Shown: one piece after another, positions 16,282 through 25,751 of the stretch
Layout of the letters: each line of letters starts with the position of its first letter
How positions within the stretch are numbered: the first letter of the stretch is position 1
Notes under the pieces: generated by a model
What the model was told of the DNA's origin: nothing
The model's input: only the letters and a program-made list of their open reading frames with translations
The model's database searches: none
Assembly: GCA_963204815.1 (NCBI GenBank)
Contig: CAUJHQ010000103.1
Location: 1-46,506 of the forward strand
DNA from: Pseudomonadota bacterium
GTDB lineage: Bacteria > Pseudomonadota > Gammaproteobacteria > Burkholderiales > Burkholderiaceae_C
Length of the DNA stretch: 46,506 nt
Reading direction: 5' to 3'
Made by a program: the position numbers and the translations under genes

Positions 16282-17193
16282 TCAGCCCGCCGTGGCGCCG
16301 ATCCAGGCCGCGCCGCGCACGCCCGAAGCGTCGCCGTGCAGCGCCGGCAGCAGGCGCGTGCGCACGGGGTCCTTCACGCCGCCGGAGAACACCCAGTCGC
16401 CCCACAGCGCCGGCACGCGCTCGTACAGGTGCGCCATGCGCGACACGCCGCCGCCGAGCACGATGACGTCGGGGTCGAGCAGGTTGATCACCGACGCCAG
16501 CGCGCGCGCCAGCCGGTGCGCGTGGCGTTCCAGCGTGGCGCGGCACGGTGCGTCGCCGGCCTGCGCGGCGGTGGCGATCTGCTCGGCCGTCAGCGCGCCG
16601 CCGTGGCGCGCCGCGTGGTCGCGCGCCAGGCCGGGGCCGCTGACCAGTGTCTCGATGCAGCCGCGGCGGCCGCAGTAGCAGGGCGGCGCCGGCTCGTCGG
16701 GCTCGCGCCAGGGCAACGGGTTGTGGCCCCACTCGCCGGCCAGGCCGTTCGGGCCGGTGAGCACGCGGCCGTGCACCGCGATGCCGGCACCGGTGCCGGT
16801 GCCGATGATGGCGGCGAAGACCACCGGCGCGCCGGCCCCGGCACCGTCGGTGGCTTCCGACAGCACCAGGCAGTTGGCGTCGTTGGCCATCGCCACCGGC
16901 TGGCCGACCAGCGCCACCAGGTCGCGCTGCAGCGGCCGGCCGTTGAGGGCCTCGGAGTTGGCGTTCTTCATCACGCCCGCGGGCGTCAGGCTGCCGGGCG
17001 TGCCGATGCCGATGCTGAACGGCGCGTGGCCGGCCTGCCGCGCCGCGTCGACCAGCATGCCGATCGCGGCCAGCGTGTCCTCGTAGCGCGCCGACGGCGT
17101 CGGGACGCGGCGGCGCCAGCGCTCGGCGCCGTCCGGGCCGAGCACGACGGCCTCGGTCTTCGTGCCGCCGAGATCGATGCCGAGGCGGTTCAA
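16282..17193 (-). CDS. ROK-family sugar kinase (fructokinase Mak-like)
   Basis: 303 aa. ATP-binding motif LGIDLGGTKTEAVV at residues 4-17, second phosphate motif IGTGTGAGI, sugar-binding stretches NANSEALNGRPL and GEWGHNPLPW, and the ROK zinc motif CYCGRRGCIETL. The TP(T/S)ARYEDTL segment and GEWGHNPLPW recall E. coli Mak, so fructose or another hexose is the likely substrate; glucokinase is the alternative. The start is TTG 17193, overlapping the pepP stop (TTGA), so it is probably translationally coupled to the peptidase. It ends 239 nt before the minus-strand terminator. Confidence 0.88.
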   Translation of the reverse strand: MNRLGIDLGGTKTEAVVLGPDGAERWRRRVPTPSARYEDTLAAIGMLVDAARQAGHAPFSIGIGTPGSLTPAGVMKNANSEALNGRPLQRDLVALVGQPVAMANDANCLVLSEATDGAGAGAPVVFAAIIGTGTGAGIAVHGRVLTGPNGLAGEWGHNPLPWREPDEPAPPCYCGRRGCIETLVSGPGLARDHAARHGGALTAEQIATAAQAGDAPCRATLERHAHRLARALASVINLLDPDVIVLGGGVSRMAHLYERVPALWGDWVFSGGVKDPVRTRLLPALHGDASGVRGAAWIGATAG

Positions 17194-18998
17194 ATCGGCT
17201 GCGTGCGGGCGGTGAGCCAGGCCAGCGCCGCACCGCCGACGCGCGGCGCCAGCCGTTCGCGCACGGTGGCGTGGTACGCGTTGAGCCACGCGATCTCGTC
17301 GGCGCGCAGCAGGGCGCGGTCGATGCAGCGCGTGTCGATCGGGCACAGCGTCAGCGTCTCGAACTCGAGGAAGTCGCCGAAGGCGCCGGCCTCGGGCGTG
17401 GCGGCCGGCACGTTGAGCACCAGGTTCTCGATGCGCACGCCCCATTGGCCGGGCCGGTACACGCCGGGCTCGATGGAGGTGATCATGCCGGGCTCCATGG
17501 CCATGTGGGCGTCGGGCACCGCCTTGCTGATGCTCTGCGGGCCTTCGTGCACGTTGAGGAAGTAGCCCACGCCGTGGCCGGTGCCGTGGCCGAACTCGAT
17601 GCCTTCGGCCCACAGCGGGAAGCGCGCCAGGCTGTCGAGCATCGGGCTCAGCGTGCCGCGCGGGAAGCGCGCGCGCGACAGGTTCATCGTGCCCTTCAGC
17701 ACCAGCGTGTAGTCGCGCTTCATCGCCGCGCTGACGTTGCCGATGGGCCAGACGCGCGTGATGTCGGTGGTGCCGCCCAGGTACTGGCCGCCGCTGTCGA
17801 TGAGCAGCAGGCCGTCGCCTTCGATCACCGCGTGCGATTCGGCGGTCGCGCGGTAGTGCGGCATCGCGCCGTTGGCGTTGAAGCCGGCGATGGTGGAAAA
17901 GCTCAGGCCCACGAAGCCGGCACGCCGGGCGCGCGCGGCGCTGAGTTTCTCGTCGATGGTGAGTTCGGTGATGCGTTCCTGGCCCAGCGCGCCTTCGAAC
18001 CAGGCGTAGAACTCGCACATCGCGGCGCCGTCCTCGGCCATCGCCTCGCGCACGAAGGCGGCCTCGGCGGCGGTCTTGCGGCTCTTCAGCAGCGTGCTCG
18101 GGTTGATCGCCTCGACGACGGCGGCGCCGGTGCCGACCTTCTCGCGCAGGCCCCAGGTGACGCGCCGGGGGTCGATCAGCAGCGTGTCGCCGCCGCCCAG
18201 CCGGGCCAATGCGGCCGCGGCGCCGGCGTAGGGCGCCAGCCGCACGCCGTCGGCGGCCAGCGTGGCGGCGAGCGCGGCGTCGATCTTGCCGTCGCCGACG
18301 AAGAGCGTGGCGCCCGCCGGCTCGACCAGCAGGTGGGCCAGGAACACCGGGTTGTAGGTGACGTCGCTGCCGCGCAGGTTGGTGATCCAGGCGATGTCGT
18401 CGACGGTGCTGACGAAGTGGTGCGTGGCGCCGGCGCGCGCCATGCCGTCGCGCACCGAGGCCAGCTTGTCGGCGCGGCTCTGCGCGGCCATCGGCGGCAG
18501 GTGCTCGTAGACCGGCTGCGCGGGCAGGGCAGGGCGGTCGGGCCAGATCGCGTCGAGCAGGTCGAGGTCGGTGCGCAGCACGACGCCGGCGGCGCCCAGC
18601 GCGCGCTGCAGCTGGCCGCCCAGCCCGAGGCCGAGCACCTGGCCGTCGACCGCCACCGTCTCGCCGGCGGGCACGCGGCCGGCCAGCCAGTCGATGAAGG
18701 TGGTGGCGGTGCCGGTGGCGATCTTCACGAGGTCGATGCCGGTGCCGGCGAGTTCGGCCTCCGCCTGCTCCCAGTAGCGGCTGTCCGCGAACAGCGCCGC
18801 CTCGGTCACGGTGACGACCAGCGTGCCCATCGAGCCGGTGAAGCCCGACAGCCACTCGCGCCCCTGCCAGCGCCCCGGCAGGTACTCCGACAGGTGCGGG
18901 TCGGCGGAGGGCACGAGCAGCGCGTGCACCTTCTCGTGGGCCAGCACCTCGCGCAGTTGCGTCAGGCGCAGGCGGATCGGCGAGGTGCGGGTGTCCAT
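17190..18998 (-). CDS. Aminopeptidase P family Xaa-Pro peptidase
   Basis: 602 aa, the long three-domain form: two creatinase-like N-terminal domains (about 1-310) and a pita-bread catalytic domain. Metal ligands visible: Asp in LLIDSGGQY, Asp in GTTDITRVW, His in FGHGTGHGVGYFLN, Glu in SIEPGVYRPG and Glu in VRIENLVLN. It would remove N-terminal residues preceding Pro; cytoplasmic, without a signal peptide. It shares an 88-nt divergent spacer with the aminotransferase and overlaps the ROK kinase downstream. Confidence 0.93.
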   Translation of the reverse strand: MDTRTSPIRLRLTQLREVLAHEKVHALLVPSADPHLSEYLPGRWQGREWLSGFTGSMGTLVVTVTEAALFADSRYWEQAEAELAGTGIDLVKIATGTATTFIDWLAGRVPAGETVAVDGQVLGLGLGGQLQRALGAAGVVLRTDLDLLDAIWPDRPALPAQPVYEHLPPMAAQSRADKLASVRDGMARAGATHHFVSTVDDIAWITNLRGSDVTYNPVFLAHLLVEPAGATLFVGDGKIDAALAATLAADGVRLAPYAGAAAALARLGGGDTLLIDPRRVTWGLREKVGTGAAVVEAINPSTLLKSRKTAAEAAFVREAMAEDGAAMCEFYAWFEGALGQERITELTIDEKLSAARARRAGFVGLSFSTIAGFNANGAMPHYRATAESHAVIEGDGLLLIDSGGQYLGGTTDITRVWPIGNVSAAMKRDYTLVLKGTMNLSRARFPRGTLSPMLDSLARFPLWAEGIEFGHGTGHGVGYFLNVHEGPQSISKAVPDAHMAMEPGMITSIEPGVYRPGQWGVRIENLVLNVPAATPEAGAFGDFLEFETLTLCPIDTRCIDRALLRADEIAWLNAYHATVRERLAPRVGGAALAWLTARTQPI

Positions 18999-19086
18999 GG
19001 GCGGGCTCCGGGTGGGCGGTGGGCGATTCTAGGCAGGCGGCCAAGAGCGCGTAGCATCGGGCCGGAAGAACGGATCAGGAGATTCC

Positions 19087-20223
19087 ATGCCCGGATTGCG
19101 CCCCGACGTCGACCCCGACGGCCTGCTCGAATACTCGGTCGTCTACACCGACCGCGCGCTCAACCACATGTCCAAGCGCTTCCAGCAGGTGATGCGCGAC
19201 GTGTCGGCAACGCTGAAGGAGGTGTACGGCGCGCGCTCCGCGATCATCGTGCCCGGCAGCGGCAGCACCGGCATGGAGTCGGTGGCGCGCCAGTTCGCCG
19301 GCGGCAAGCCCTGCCTGATCGTGCGCAACGGCTGGTTCAGCTACCGCTGGACGCAGATCCTGGAAATGAGCGGCATCGCGCCGGACCCCGTCGTGCTGAA
19401 GGCGCGCCGCACCGGCCCCGGCGCCACCGCGCCGTTCGCGCCGTTCGCGCCGGCGCCGGTCGACGAGGTCGTGGCCGCGATCCGCCAGACCAAGCCGACG
19501 ATCGTCTTCGCGCCCCACGTCGAGACCTCGGCCGGCATGATCCTGCCCGACGGCTACCTGCGCACCATCGCCGACGCCGTGCACGCCGAAGGCGGCATGC
19601 TCGCGCTGGACTGCATCGCCAGCGGCGCCGCCTGGGTGGACATGCGCGCCACCGGCGTCGACATCCTGCTCAGCGCGCCGCAGAAGGGCTGGAGCGCCAC
19701 GCCTTGCGCCGGCCTCGTGATGCTCTCCGATCACGCGCGCGAACGCATCGACGGCACGCAGAGCACGAGCTTCTCGCTCGACCTGAAGAAGTGGCTCTCC
19801 ATCATGGAGACCTACGAAAGCGGCGCCCACGCCTACCACGCCACCCTGCCGACCGATGGACTGGTGCACCTGCGCGACGCGATGGCCGAGTTGCGCGCCT
19901 TCGGCTTCGCGAAGGCCAAGGAAGCGCAGTTCGAGCTGGGGCGCCGCGTGCGCGCGATGTTCGCCGAGCGCGGCATTTCGAGCGTGGCGGCCGAGGGCTT
20001 CGGCGCCCCCGGCGTCGTCGTCAGCTACACCGACCGCAGCGACTGGCAGAACACCAGCGCCTTCGCCGCCCAGGGCCTGCAGATCGCCGCCGGCGTGCCG
20101 CTGGCCTGCGACGAAGGGCCGGACTTCAAGACCTTCCGCGTCGGCCTGTTCGGCATCGACAAGTGGCAGAACCTGGACCGCACGGTGGAGACGCTGCGCA
20201 AGGCGCTGGACGCCGTCCGGTAG
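19087..20223 (+). CDS. Class V aminotransferase (alanine/serine-glyoxylate type)
   Basis: 378 aa PLP enzyme. The PLP-binding Lys is in SAPQKGWSATPCAGLV. IIVPGSGSTGMESVARQ binds the cofactor phosphate, and LALDCIASGAAWVDM carries the usual Asp. VETSAGMILPDGYL and the C-terminal FRVGLFGID place it with serine-pyruvate/alanine-glyoxylate aminotransferases. AGGAG (19077-19081) fixes the ATG. Its stop is 6 nt from the convergent metalloprotease gene. Exact amino donor and acceptor unknown. Confidence 0.9.
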   Translation: MPGLRPDVDPDGLLEYSVVYTDRALNHMSKRFQQVMRDVSATLKEVYGARSAIIVPGSGSTGMESVARQFAGGKPCLIVRNGWFSYRWTQILEMSGIAPDPVVLKARRTGPGATAPFAPFAPAPVDEVVAAIRQTKPTIVFAPHVETSAGMILPDGYLRTIADAVHAEGGMLALDCIASGAAWVDMRATGVDILLSAPQKGWSATPCAGLVMLSDHARERIDGTQSTSFSLDLKKWLSIMETYESGAHAYHATLPTDGLVHLRDAMAELRAFGFAKAKEAQFELGRRVRAMFAERGISSVAAEGFGAPGVVVSYTDRSDWQNTSAFAAQGLQIAAGVPLACDEGPDFKTFRVGLFGIDKWQNLDRTVETLRKALDAVR

Positions 20224-20229
20224 GCCCGC

Positions 20230-21714
20230 TCAGGCCGTCGCGCTGTACAGCGCGGCGCCCACCGGTGCGAGGTTCGCGCCGTCCCAGAAGCGCACCGCCT
20301 CGATGCCGGCCAGCGACAGCGTGCCCAGCGTCGAGGTCTCGCCGGTGCCGGCGTTGGTGCGTGTCAGCGTGAGGGCGCTCTTGTCTTCCGACAGCGACCA
20401 GCGCGCGCCCTGCACCTTCTTCACGAAGACGACGTCGCGGCCCTCGCCGCCGTCGAACGACAGGTCGCCGCCGTTCCAGAACACGCGGTCGTTGCCGGCG
20501 CCGCCGGCGATGCGGTCGCCGAAGACATTGGCGACGAAGCTGTCGTTGCCGCTGCCGCCGCTGGCTTCGGTGACGCGGCTCCCCTTGGCGATGAAGAGGT
20601 TGTTGCGGCCGTCGTAGCTGGGCGTGCCCAGCACCGACGCGACGCTGCGCCCGCCGCTGGTCAGCGCCGAGTACTGCGCGCGCGTGAAGCCGGTGTCCGC
20701 GTAGGGGTCGCGGATGCCCATCGAACTCCAGCGGCCGGGGCGCAGGTCGATCAGGTTGTTCTTCGTCTGGTTCGACAGGTCGATCGCGGTGCCGACGTTC
20801 GGGTTCCAGATCGTCTGCGAGATTGCCGCGTCCGTCGCCCAGGAGTAGGTGCCGGCGCTGGTGGTCGTCGAGGCGCCGTACAGGTACTGCAGCGCGGCGA
20901 TGTCCAGCCCCTGCAAGGTGCTCGCGTGCACCGGCTGGCGCGACAGCGTGTTGTTCTCGCCGGCCACGATGCGCCGCATGTTCGGCCCGTTGCGGTACGA
21001 CATCAGCGTGTTGTTGCGGTGGTCGTCGGCCGCCGCCAGGTAGGGCCCCGGTGTGCCGCCGCCGCCGGCGTTGTAGTTGCCCGGGTGCTTCAGGCCGATG
21101 GCGTGCGCGGTCTCGTGCAGCAGCACCTGCCAGCCGTAGGTGCCTTCTTCCCAGCCGCCGGCGAAGCTGCCCTGGTTGGCGGCCAGCATCACCTGCGAGC
21201 CCTCGCCCGGGTAGCGCGCGTAGCCGGCGCTGGCGCCCTGCACGTTGGCGCCGTACTTGAGGTCGCCGCCGCTCTCGACCTGCTCGAACCGCACGTCGAT
21301 CACGGCCGAGAACTGCGCCAGCGCGTCGCGCACGCGCTGGCGCTGCGCGTCGTCCAGCGCCTGGAAGCCGTTCGCGTCCTGCGCGGCCAGGCCGTCGGCG
21401 CTTTCGATGAAGCTGTAGGTGAGCGTCTTGCGGGCCACCGCCGACGGCACGCTGCCGTCGGCCCCGGGCTCGTGGAACCAGCGGCGGCCGCCGGCGAGCA
21501 GCGCGTCGATGCGCAGGTTGCCGCTCGGCTTCAGGCGGTCGATGTAGGTGGCGGCGGCCGTGGCGGCCCGCGCCGACGACAGCGTCACCTGCGTCGACGG
21601 CACCACCGCGGCGCCGGCCACCGCGGCGGCCTGCACCGGCGCTGGGGCGCGCGCCGCCAGTGTCGCTGCCTGCTGGCCCCAACGGACGATCTGCGAAACG
21701 ACGGCCATGCCCAC
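20230..21714 (-). CDS. Serralysin-like M10B metalloprotease with RTX repeats
   Basis: 494 aa. Zinc site H200, E201, H204 and H210 in LLHETAHAIGLKHP, and Met-turn M238 in LMSYR, as in the serralysin clan. Calcium-binding RTX nonapeptide-like repeats follow (GGSGNDSFV, GGAGNDRVF, GGEGRDVVF at about 386-425), then a C-terminal beta region that would carry the type I secretion signal. There is no cleavable N-terminal signal peptide; residues 1-50 are Ala-rich. No inhibitor gene or type I exporter (PrtDEF) is adjacent. The second Met (21708) is an equally possible start. Likely an extracellular protease. Confidence 0.9.
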   Translation of the reverse strand: MGMAVVSQIVRWGQQAATLAARAPAPVQAAAVAGAAVVPSTQVTLSSARAATAAATYIDRLKPSGNLRIDALLAGGRRWFHEPGADGSVPSAVARKTLTYSFIESADGLAAQDANGFQALDDAQRQRVRDALAQFSAVIDVRFEQVESGGDLKYGANVQGASAGYARYPGEGSQVMLAANQGSFAGGWEEGTYGWQVLLHETAHAIGLKHPGNYNAGGGGTPGPYLAAADDHRNNTLMSYRNGPNMRRIVAGENNTLSRQPVHASTLQGLDIAALQYLYGASTTTSAGTYSWATDAAISQTIWNPNVGTAIDLSNQTKNNLIDLRPGRWSSMGIRDPYADTGFTRAQYSALTSGGRSVASVLGTPSYDGRNNLFIAKGSRVTEASGGSGNDSFVANVFGDRIAGGAGNDRVFWNGGDLSFDGGEGRDVVFVKKVQGARWSLSEDKSALTLTRTNAGTGETSTLGTLSLAGIEAVRFWDGANLAPVGAALYSATA

Positions 21715-21830
21715 CCGATGCCGGGGACATCCCGGTTCGTCCTCGGGTGATCGGCCGAGCAGCGCCGCTTCTGGAGCGCTGTTCGCGTGATCGAATGCGC
21801 GGCCGTCGTGCTAGGCGGCCGTGGCCGGCG

Positions 21831-22856
21831 TCAGAACGGCAGCGCCAGCGGCTTCGTCGCGGCCTTGCCGGGCTCGAGGTCGTCGCCCGGCAGGTCGCGC
21901 TGGTAGCCGGCCACGGCCAGCGGCACGAAGGCCTTCAGCCAGGCCGTGCGGTCGGCCGGCGGGGCCGAGCCGGCGGCCGGGGGCTGGGCGCGGCATGCGG
22001 CGCCGGCCTCGCCGCCGGGAATGCAGTCCAGCCGCTGGTAGTGCAGGTAGCCGAGCTGCTTGTCCACGATGTGCATCTCCGAGCGCACCGGCAGCGGCGG
22101 CAGTTCGGCCTTCAGCGCCTTCAGCGCCGGCGCCAGCCGCTCGGCCAACGCCGGGGCGAGCGGCTCCGGGCTCAGCTGCAGCGCCTCGCAATGGCGCAGC
22201 GTGCCGACGTTGGCCGCCTCGCGGAAGGCGGCGGGGGCGGCTTCGCAGCGCTCGGCGTCCAGCCAGCGCGGCAGCACGCCCATCGCCTGGTACGACTGCG
22301 AGAAACCACCGCCGCTGGGCATCGAGATCGGCTTGCGGTTGAAGCGGGCGACGATCACGCTCTTCAGCTGCGGGCCGGCGAACTGGCCGAGCGCCATCGA
22401 GGTCATCAGCACGCCGCGTGCGGTCTCGGCGTCGTGGTCCCAGGCGGCGAGCAGCGTCCAGTCGCCGGCTGGCACGACGAGCTGGCGCTTGGCGCCCAGC
22501 CATCCGACCGTGACGAAGCCCGGGCCCTTCAGCGTCTGCCCGGGCTGCAGCGTGATCGAGCCGGTTTCCAGCGGCGCGCTGAAACTCGCCACCGTGGCCA
22601 CCGGCGCGGTCTGCGGCGTGGCTGCGGCGGCGGTGTCGGTCTTGGGCAGCGAGAGCTTCGCCATCGCCGCGAAGGCGCCGTTCGGGAAGGCCTTCAGGTA
22701 GGCCTGGTAGGCCTCGGGCGAGTTCAGGCGCGTCGCCGACTGCCAGAGTTCCATCTCGTAGGCCGAGGGCGCGGCCGGAGCCGGCTGCTGCGCGGCGGCG
22801 CCGAAGGCCAGCGTGGCGACCAGCAGGGCGATGACGTGAGGGCGGCGGACGGACAT
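21831..22856 (-). CDS. Exported protein of unknown function
   Basis: 341 aa. Signal peptide MSVRRPHVIALLVATLAFGAAAQ. Just after it comes a short helical motif (YEMELWQSATRLNSPEAYQAYLKAFPNG, split here by description only) typical of SPOR/sel1-like leader repeats in Burkholderiales exported proteins. The rest has TLKGPGFVTVGWLGAKRQL and LLAAWDHDAETARGVLM with no known catalytic motif. ATG 22856 is chosen because the signal peptide starts there; an ATG 12 codons earlier is possible. It follows kynA on the opposite side of a 56-nt gap and is not obviously related to it. Confidence 0.7.
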   Translation of the reverse strand: MSVRRPHVIALLVATLAFGAAAQQPAPAAPSAYEMELWQSATRLNSPEAYQAYLKAFPNGAFAAMAKLSLPKTDTAAAATPQTAPVATVASFSAPLETGSITLQPGQTLKGPGFVTVGWLGAKRQLVVPAGDWTLLAAWDHDAETARGVLMTSMALGQFAGPQLKSVIVARFNRKPISMPSGGGFSQSYQAMGVLPRWLDAERCEAAPAAFREAANVGTLRHCEALQLSPEPLAPALAERLAPALKALKAELPPLPVRSEMHIVDKQLGYLHYQRLDCIPGGEAGAACRAQPPAAGSAPPADRTAWLKAFVPLAVAGYQRDLPGDDLEPGKAATKPLALPF

Positions 22857-22912
22857 GGGCGGTCCCGGGAGTGGCATTGCACTCATTCTCGCCGCTCGCC
22901 GGCGGCCGGCCG

Positions 22913-23761
22913 CTACAGGTCGGTGCGCAGCTTCCAGATCTCGGGGAACAGCACGGTGTCCAGCATCTTGCGCAGGTAGCCGACGCCGTTGGTGCCGCCG
23001 GTGCCGCGCTTGAAGCCGATGACACGCTCCACCGTCGTCACGTGGCGGAAACGCCAGAGCCGGAACGCGTCTTCCAGGTCGGTGAGCTCCTCGCCCAGCT
23101 GGTACAGGTCCCAGTGGGTCTCGGGCGCGCGGTACACCTGCAGCCAGGCCTGTTCGACGCCGTCGTCGGCGGTGTAGGGCTGGGTCCAGTCTCGTTCGAC
23201 GTGGCTGGCCGGCACCGCGAAGCCGCGGCGCGCCAGCAGGCGCAGCGCTTCGTCGTAGAGGCTGGGCGCGCGGTAGGCCGCCTCGACGTGGGCCAGCAGG
23301 TCGGGGCGGTGTTCGTGCGGCTTCAGCATCGCGGCGTTCTTGTTGCCCAGGCTGAACTCGATGCAGCGGTACTGCCAGCTCTGGAAGCCGCTGCTGTTGG
23401 CCAGGTAGGGCCGGATCGCGCTGTACTCGGGCGGCGTCATCGTCGCCAGCACGTCCCAGGCGTGCACCAGCTGTTCCATGATCTTCGAGACGCGCGCCAG
23501 CATCTTGAAGGCCGGCGCCATGCGGTCGGCGGCGACGGCGGCGATGGCGGCGCGCAGCTCGTGCAGCATCAGCTTCATCCACAGCTCGCTGGTCTGGTGC
23601 TGCACGATGAACAGCATCTCGTCGTGGCCGGGGCTGAGGGGCTGCTGCGCGTTCAGCACCTTGTCGAGGTGCAGGTAGTCGCCGTAGCTCATGTCGGCGC
23701 TGAAGTCGAGCTTCGCGTCGTGGTGTTCGACCGGGGTCGAATGCATCGGGCAGCCGCTCAT
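22913..23761 (-). CDS. kynA: Tryptophan 2,3-dioxygenase
   Basis: 282 aa heme dioxygenase that opens the tryptophan ring to N-formylkynurenine. Signatures: [81 protein letters not shown] (its His is the heme ligand) and [15 protein letters not shown] (substrate loop). Last gene of the kynB-kynU-kynA unit, 13 nt after kynU. Confidence 0.97.
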   Translation of the reverse strand: MSGCPMHSTPVEHHDAKLDFSADMSYGDYLHLDKVLNAQQPLSPGHDEMLFIVQHQTSELWMKLMLHELRAAIAAVAADRMAPAFKMLARVSKIMEQLVHAWDVLATMTPPEYSAIRPYLANSSGFQSWQYRCIEFSLGNKNAAMLKPHEHRPDLLAHVEAAYRAPSLYDEALRLLARRGFAVPASHVERDWTQPYTADDGVEQAWLQVYRAPETHWDLYQLGEELTDLEDAFRLWRFRHVTTVERVIGFKRGTGGTNGVGYLRKMLDTVLFPEIWKLRTDL

Positions 23762-23774
23762 GGCGTGGGCTCCT

Positions 23775-25025
23775 TCAGGTCACCGCGTGGCGGCGGTTGA
23801 ATTCGGGGCGGCGCCACTCGCCGCTGTCCAGCACCTGCTGCACGTGCAGCGCGGCGTCGAAGGCGTCGACGAAGCGCAGGTACAGCGGCGTGAAGCCGAA
23901 GCGCAGGATGTCGGGCGCCCTGAAGTCGCCGATCACCTGGCGCGCGATCAGCGCCTGCACCACCGGGTAGGCGATCTCCGGGTGCGCGAAGCAGACCTGG
24001 CTGCCGCGCACGGCGTCGTCGGTGGGCGAGGCCAGCGCCAGCTGCGGGCAGCGCGCCGCCACCTCGTCGGCGAACAGCTTCGACAGCGCCAGCGACTTGC
24101 GGCGCAGTGCGGCCATGCCGCCGTACGCCTCGGCGGCGAGCACGCTGTCGACGCCGCACTCCAGCGCCGCCATCGACAGCACCGCCGGCGTGCCGCACAG
24201 GTAGCGCGCGATGCCGGGCGCCGGCCGGTAGCCGGGCGTGAACTCGAACGGCGCCGCATGCCCCATCCAGCCGGCCAGCGGCTGCCAGAAGCGTTCGGCG
24301 TGGCGCGGGTGCGCCCACACGAAGGCCGGCGCGCCGGGGCCGCCGTTGAGGTACTTGTAGCCGCAGCCGATGGCGAAGTCCGCGTTCGCACCGGTCAGGT
24401 CGACCGGCACGGCGCCGGCGCTGTGCGCCAGGTCCCACACCGTCAGCGCGCCGGCGGCGTGCGCCGCGGCCGTGACGGCGGCCATGTCGTGCATGCGGCC
24501 GGTGCGGTAGTTCACGTGCGTGAGCATCAGCACGGCGATGCCGCCGTCGAGCCGCGCCGCGATCTCGTCGGCCTCGCACAGCACGAGCTCGAAGCCGCGC
24601 TCGCGAGCCAGCGACTCGGCGATGTAGAGGTCGGTCGGGAAGTTGCTGCGCTCGCTGAGGATCACCTTGCGCGCCGGCGCATCGGCGGCGGCGATGTGCA
24701 GCGCCGCCGACAGCACCTTGAAGAGGTTCACGCTCGTCGAGTCGGCGACGACGAGTTCGCCGGCGCCGGCACCCACCAGGCGCGCGATCTTGTCACCGAT
24801 GCGCTGCGCCAGCGTGATCCAGCCGGCCGTGTTCCAGCTCCGGATGAGGTCGCGGCCCCATTCCTCGGTGAGCACGTGCTGCACGCGCGCGGCGGTCGCC
24901 TTCGGCAGCACGCCGAGCGAGTTGCCGTCGAGGTAGATCACGCCGTCGGGCAGCGCGAACTGCTCGCGCAGCGGGGCCAACGGGTCGGCGGCGTCGAGTG
25001 CCAGGGCGTCGTCTCGGGTCATCAC
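23775..25025 (-). CDS. kynU: Kynureninase
   Basis: 416 aa PLP-dependent hydrolase of kynurenine to anthranilate and alanine. Motifs: [79 protein letters not shown] and the PLP lysine in [15 protein letters not shown]. Tandem Met codons begin the frame, so 25022 is an alternative start. Sits 24 nt after kynB and 13 nt before kynA. Confidence 0.97.
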   Translation of the reverse strand: MMTRDDALALDAADPLAPLREQFALPDGVIYLDGNSLGVLPKATAARVQHVLTEEWGRDLIRSWNTAGWITLAQRIGDKIARLVGAGAGELVVADSTSVNLFKVLSAALHIAAADAPARKVILSERSNFPTDLYIAESLARERGFELVLCEADEIAARLDGGIAVLMLTHVNYRTGRMHDMAAVTAAAHAAGALTVWDLAHSAGAVPVDLTGANADFAIGCGYKYLNGGPGAPAFVWAHPRHAERFWQPLAGWMGHAAPFEFTPGYRPAPGIARYLCGTPAVLSMAALECGVDSVLAAEAYGGMAALRRKSLALSKLFADEVAARCPQLALASPTDDAVRGSQVCFAHPEIAYPVVQALIARQVIGDFRAPDILRFGFTPLYLRFVDAFDAALHVQQVLDSGEWRRPEFNRRHAVT

Positions 25026-25049
25026 AGGGCTCTCAGGATGGCGCGTGCA

Positions 25050-25685
25050 TCAGTCGAGCGCGCGCAGGATGGCGCGCACGGGTGAAGCGTCCGCGGTGGT
25101 CAGTTTCAGCGGCAGCGCGATCAGTTCGTAGTCGCCTTCCGGCACGCCGTCGAGCACCAGGTTCTCCAGCACGCGCAGGTCGCGCCGACGGATGACCTGG
25201 TGGCTGTCCAGCGTCTTGCTGCTCGCGGGGTCGATGCTGGCGGTGTCGATCCCGATCAGCCTGACGCCCCGGTCGGCCAGGCCTTCGACGGTCTCCGGCG
25301 CGTAGGCGGCGAGCTCGGGGTCCCAGCGGTCGACCGGCGCGCGTTCATAGGTGCGCACCAGCACGCGCGGCGGCAGGTCGGCGAGCGCGTGTTCGAGGTG
25401 CCGCCACAGCACCAGCGGCCCGCAGCCGATGGCATGGATCACGCGGCAGCGGCCGAGGTAGGGCGCCAGCGCCAGCGCGCCGGCGGCGGCGCCGGCATCG
25501 TCGTAGTGGAGCGGGGCGTCGGCGTGCGCGCCGGTGTGCGGCGACAGCGTCAGCGTGCTCACGTTGACCGGGCAGCCGGGCCCGATGCGCGCGCCCCAGG
25601 CCTGCTGGAACGGCGTGTCACCTGGGAAGACCGACGCACCGGCATGCACCGGCGGCGAAAGGTCCCAGAGCTGGCGGTGCGGCAT
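25050..25685 (-). CDS. kynB: Kynurenine formamidase (arylformamidase)
   Basis: 211 aa cyclase-family metal-dependent hydrolase converting N-formylkynurenine to kynurenine. Motif [17 protein letters not shown] carries the HxGxHxDxP metal site. [18 protein letters not shown] and [18 protein letters not shown] are family hallmarks. ATG 25685 is chosen; the longer upstream reading (25724) would run into the operator. First gene of the kyn operon. Confidence 0.96.
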   Translation of the reverse strand: MPHRQLWDLSPPVHAGASVFPGDTPFQQAWGARIGPGCPVNVSTLTLSPHTGAHADAPLHYDDAGAAAGALALAPYLGRCRVIHAIGCGPLVLWRHLEHALADLPPRVLVRTYERAPVDRWDPELAAYAPETVEGLADRGVRLIGIDTASIDPASSKTLDSHQVIRRRDLRVLENLVLDGVPEGDYELIALPLKLTTADASPVRAILRALD

Positions 25686-25713
25686 GGCCGCGATGATAGT
25701 CCGCTTCGCCCAA

Positions 25714-25733
25714 ATAGTTGACAACTAAACTAT
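25714..25733. promoter_or_regulatory. Palindromic operator between kynB and the CoA ligase
   Basis: In the 66-nt divergent spacer. TAGTTGACAACTA (25715-25727) is a perfect palindrome around a central A, nested in a looser repeat ATAGTT...AACTAT (25714-25733). AT-rich symmetry of this kind fits a MarR-family dimer. TTGACA at 25718-25723 could also be a -35 element. The site could govern both directions. Confidence 0.6.
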
Positions 25734-25751
25734 ATCGCCGAAGAATGGGCC

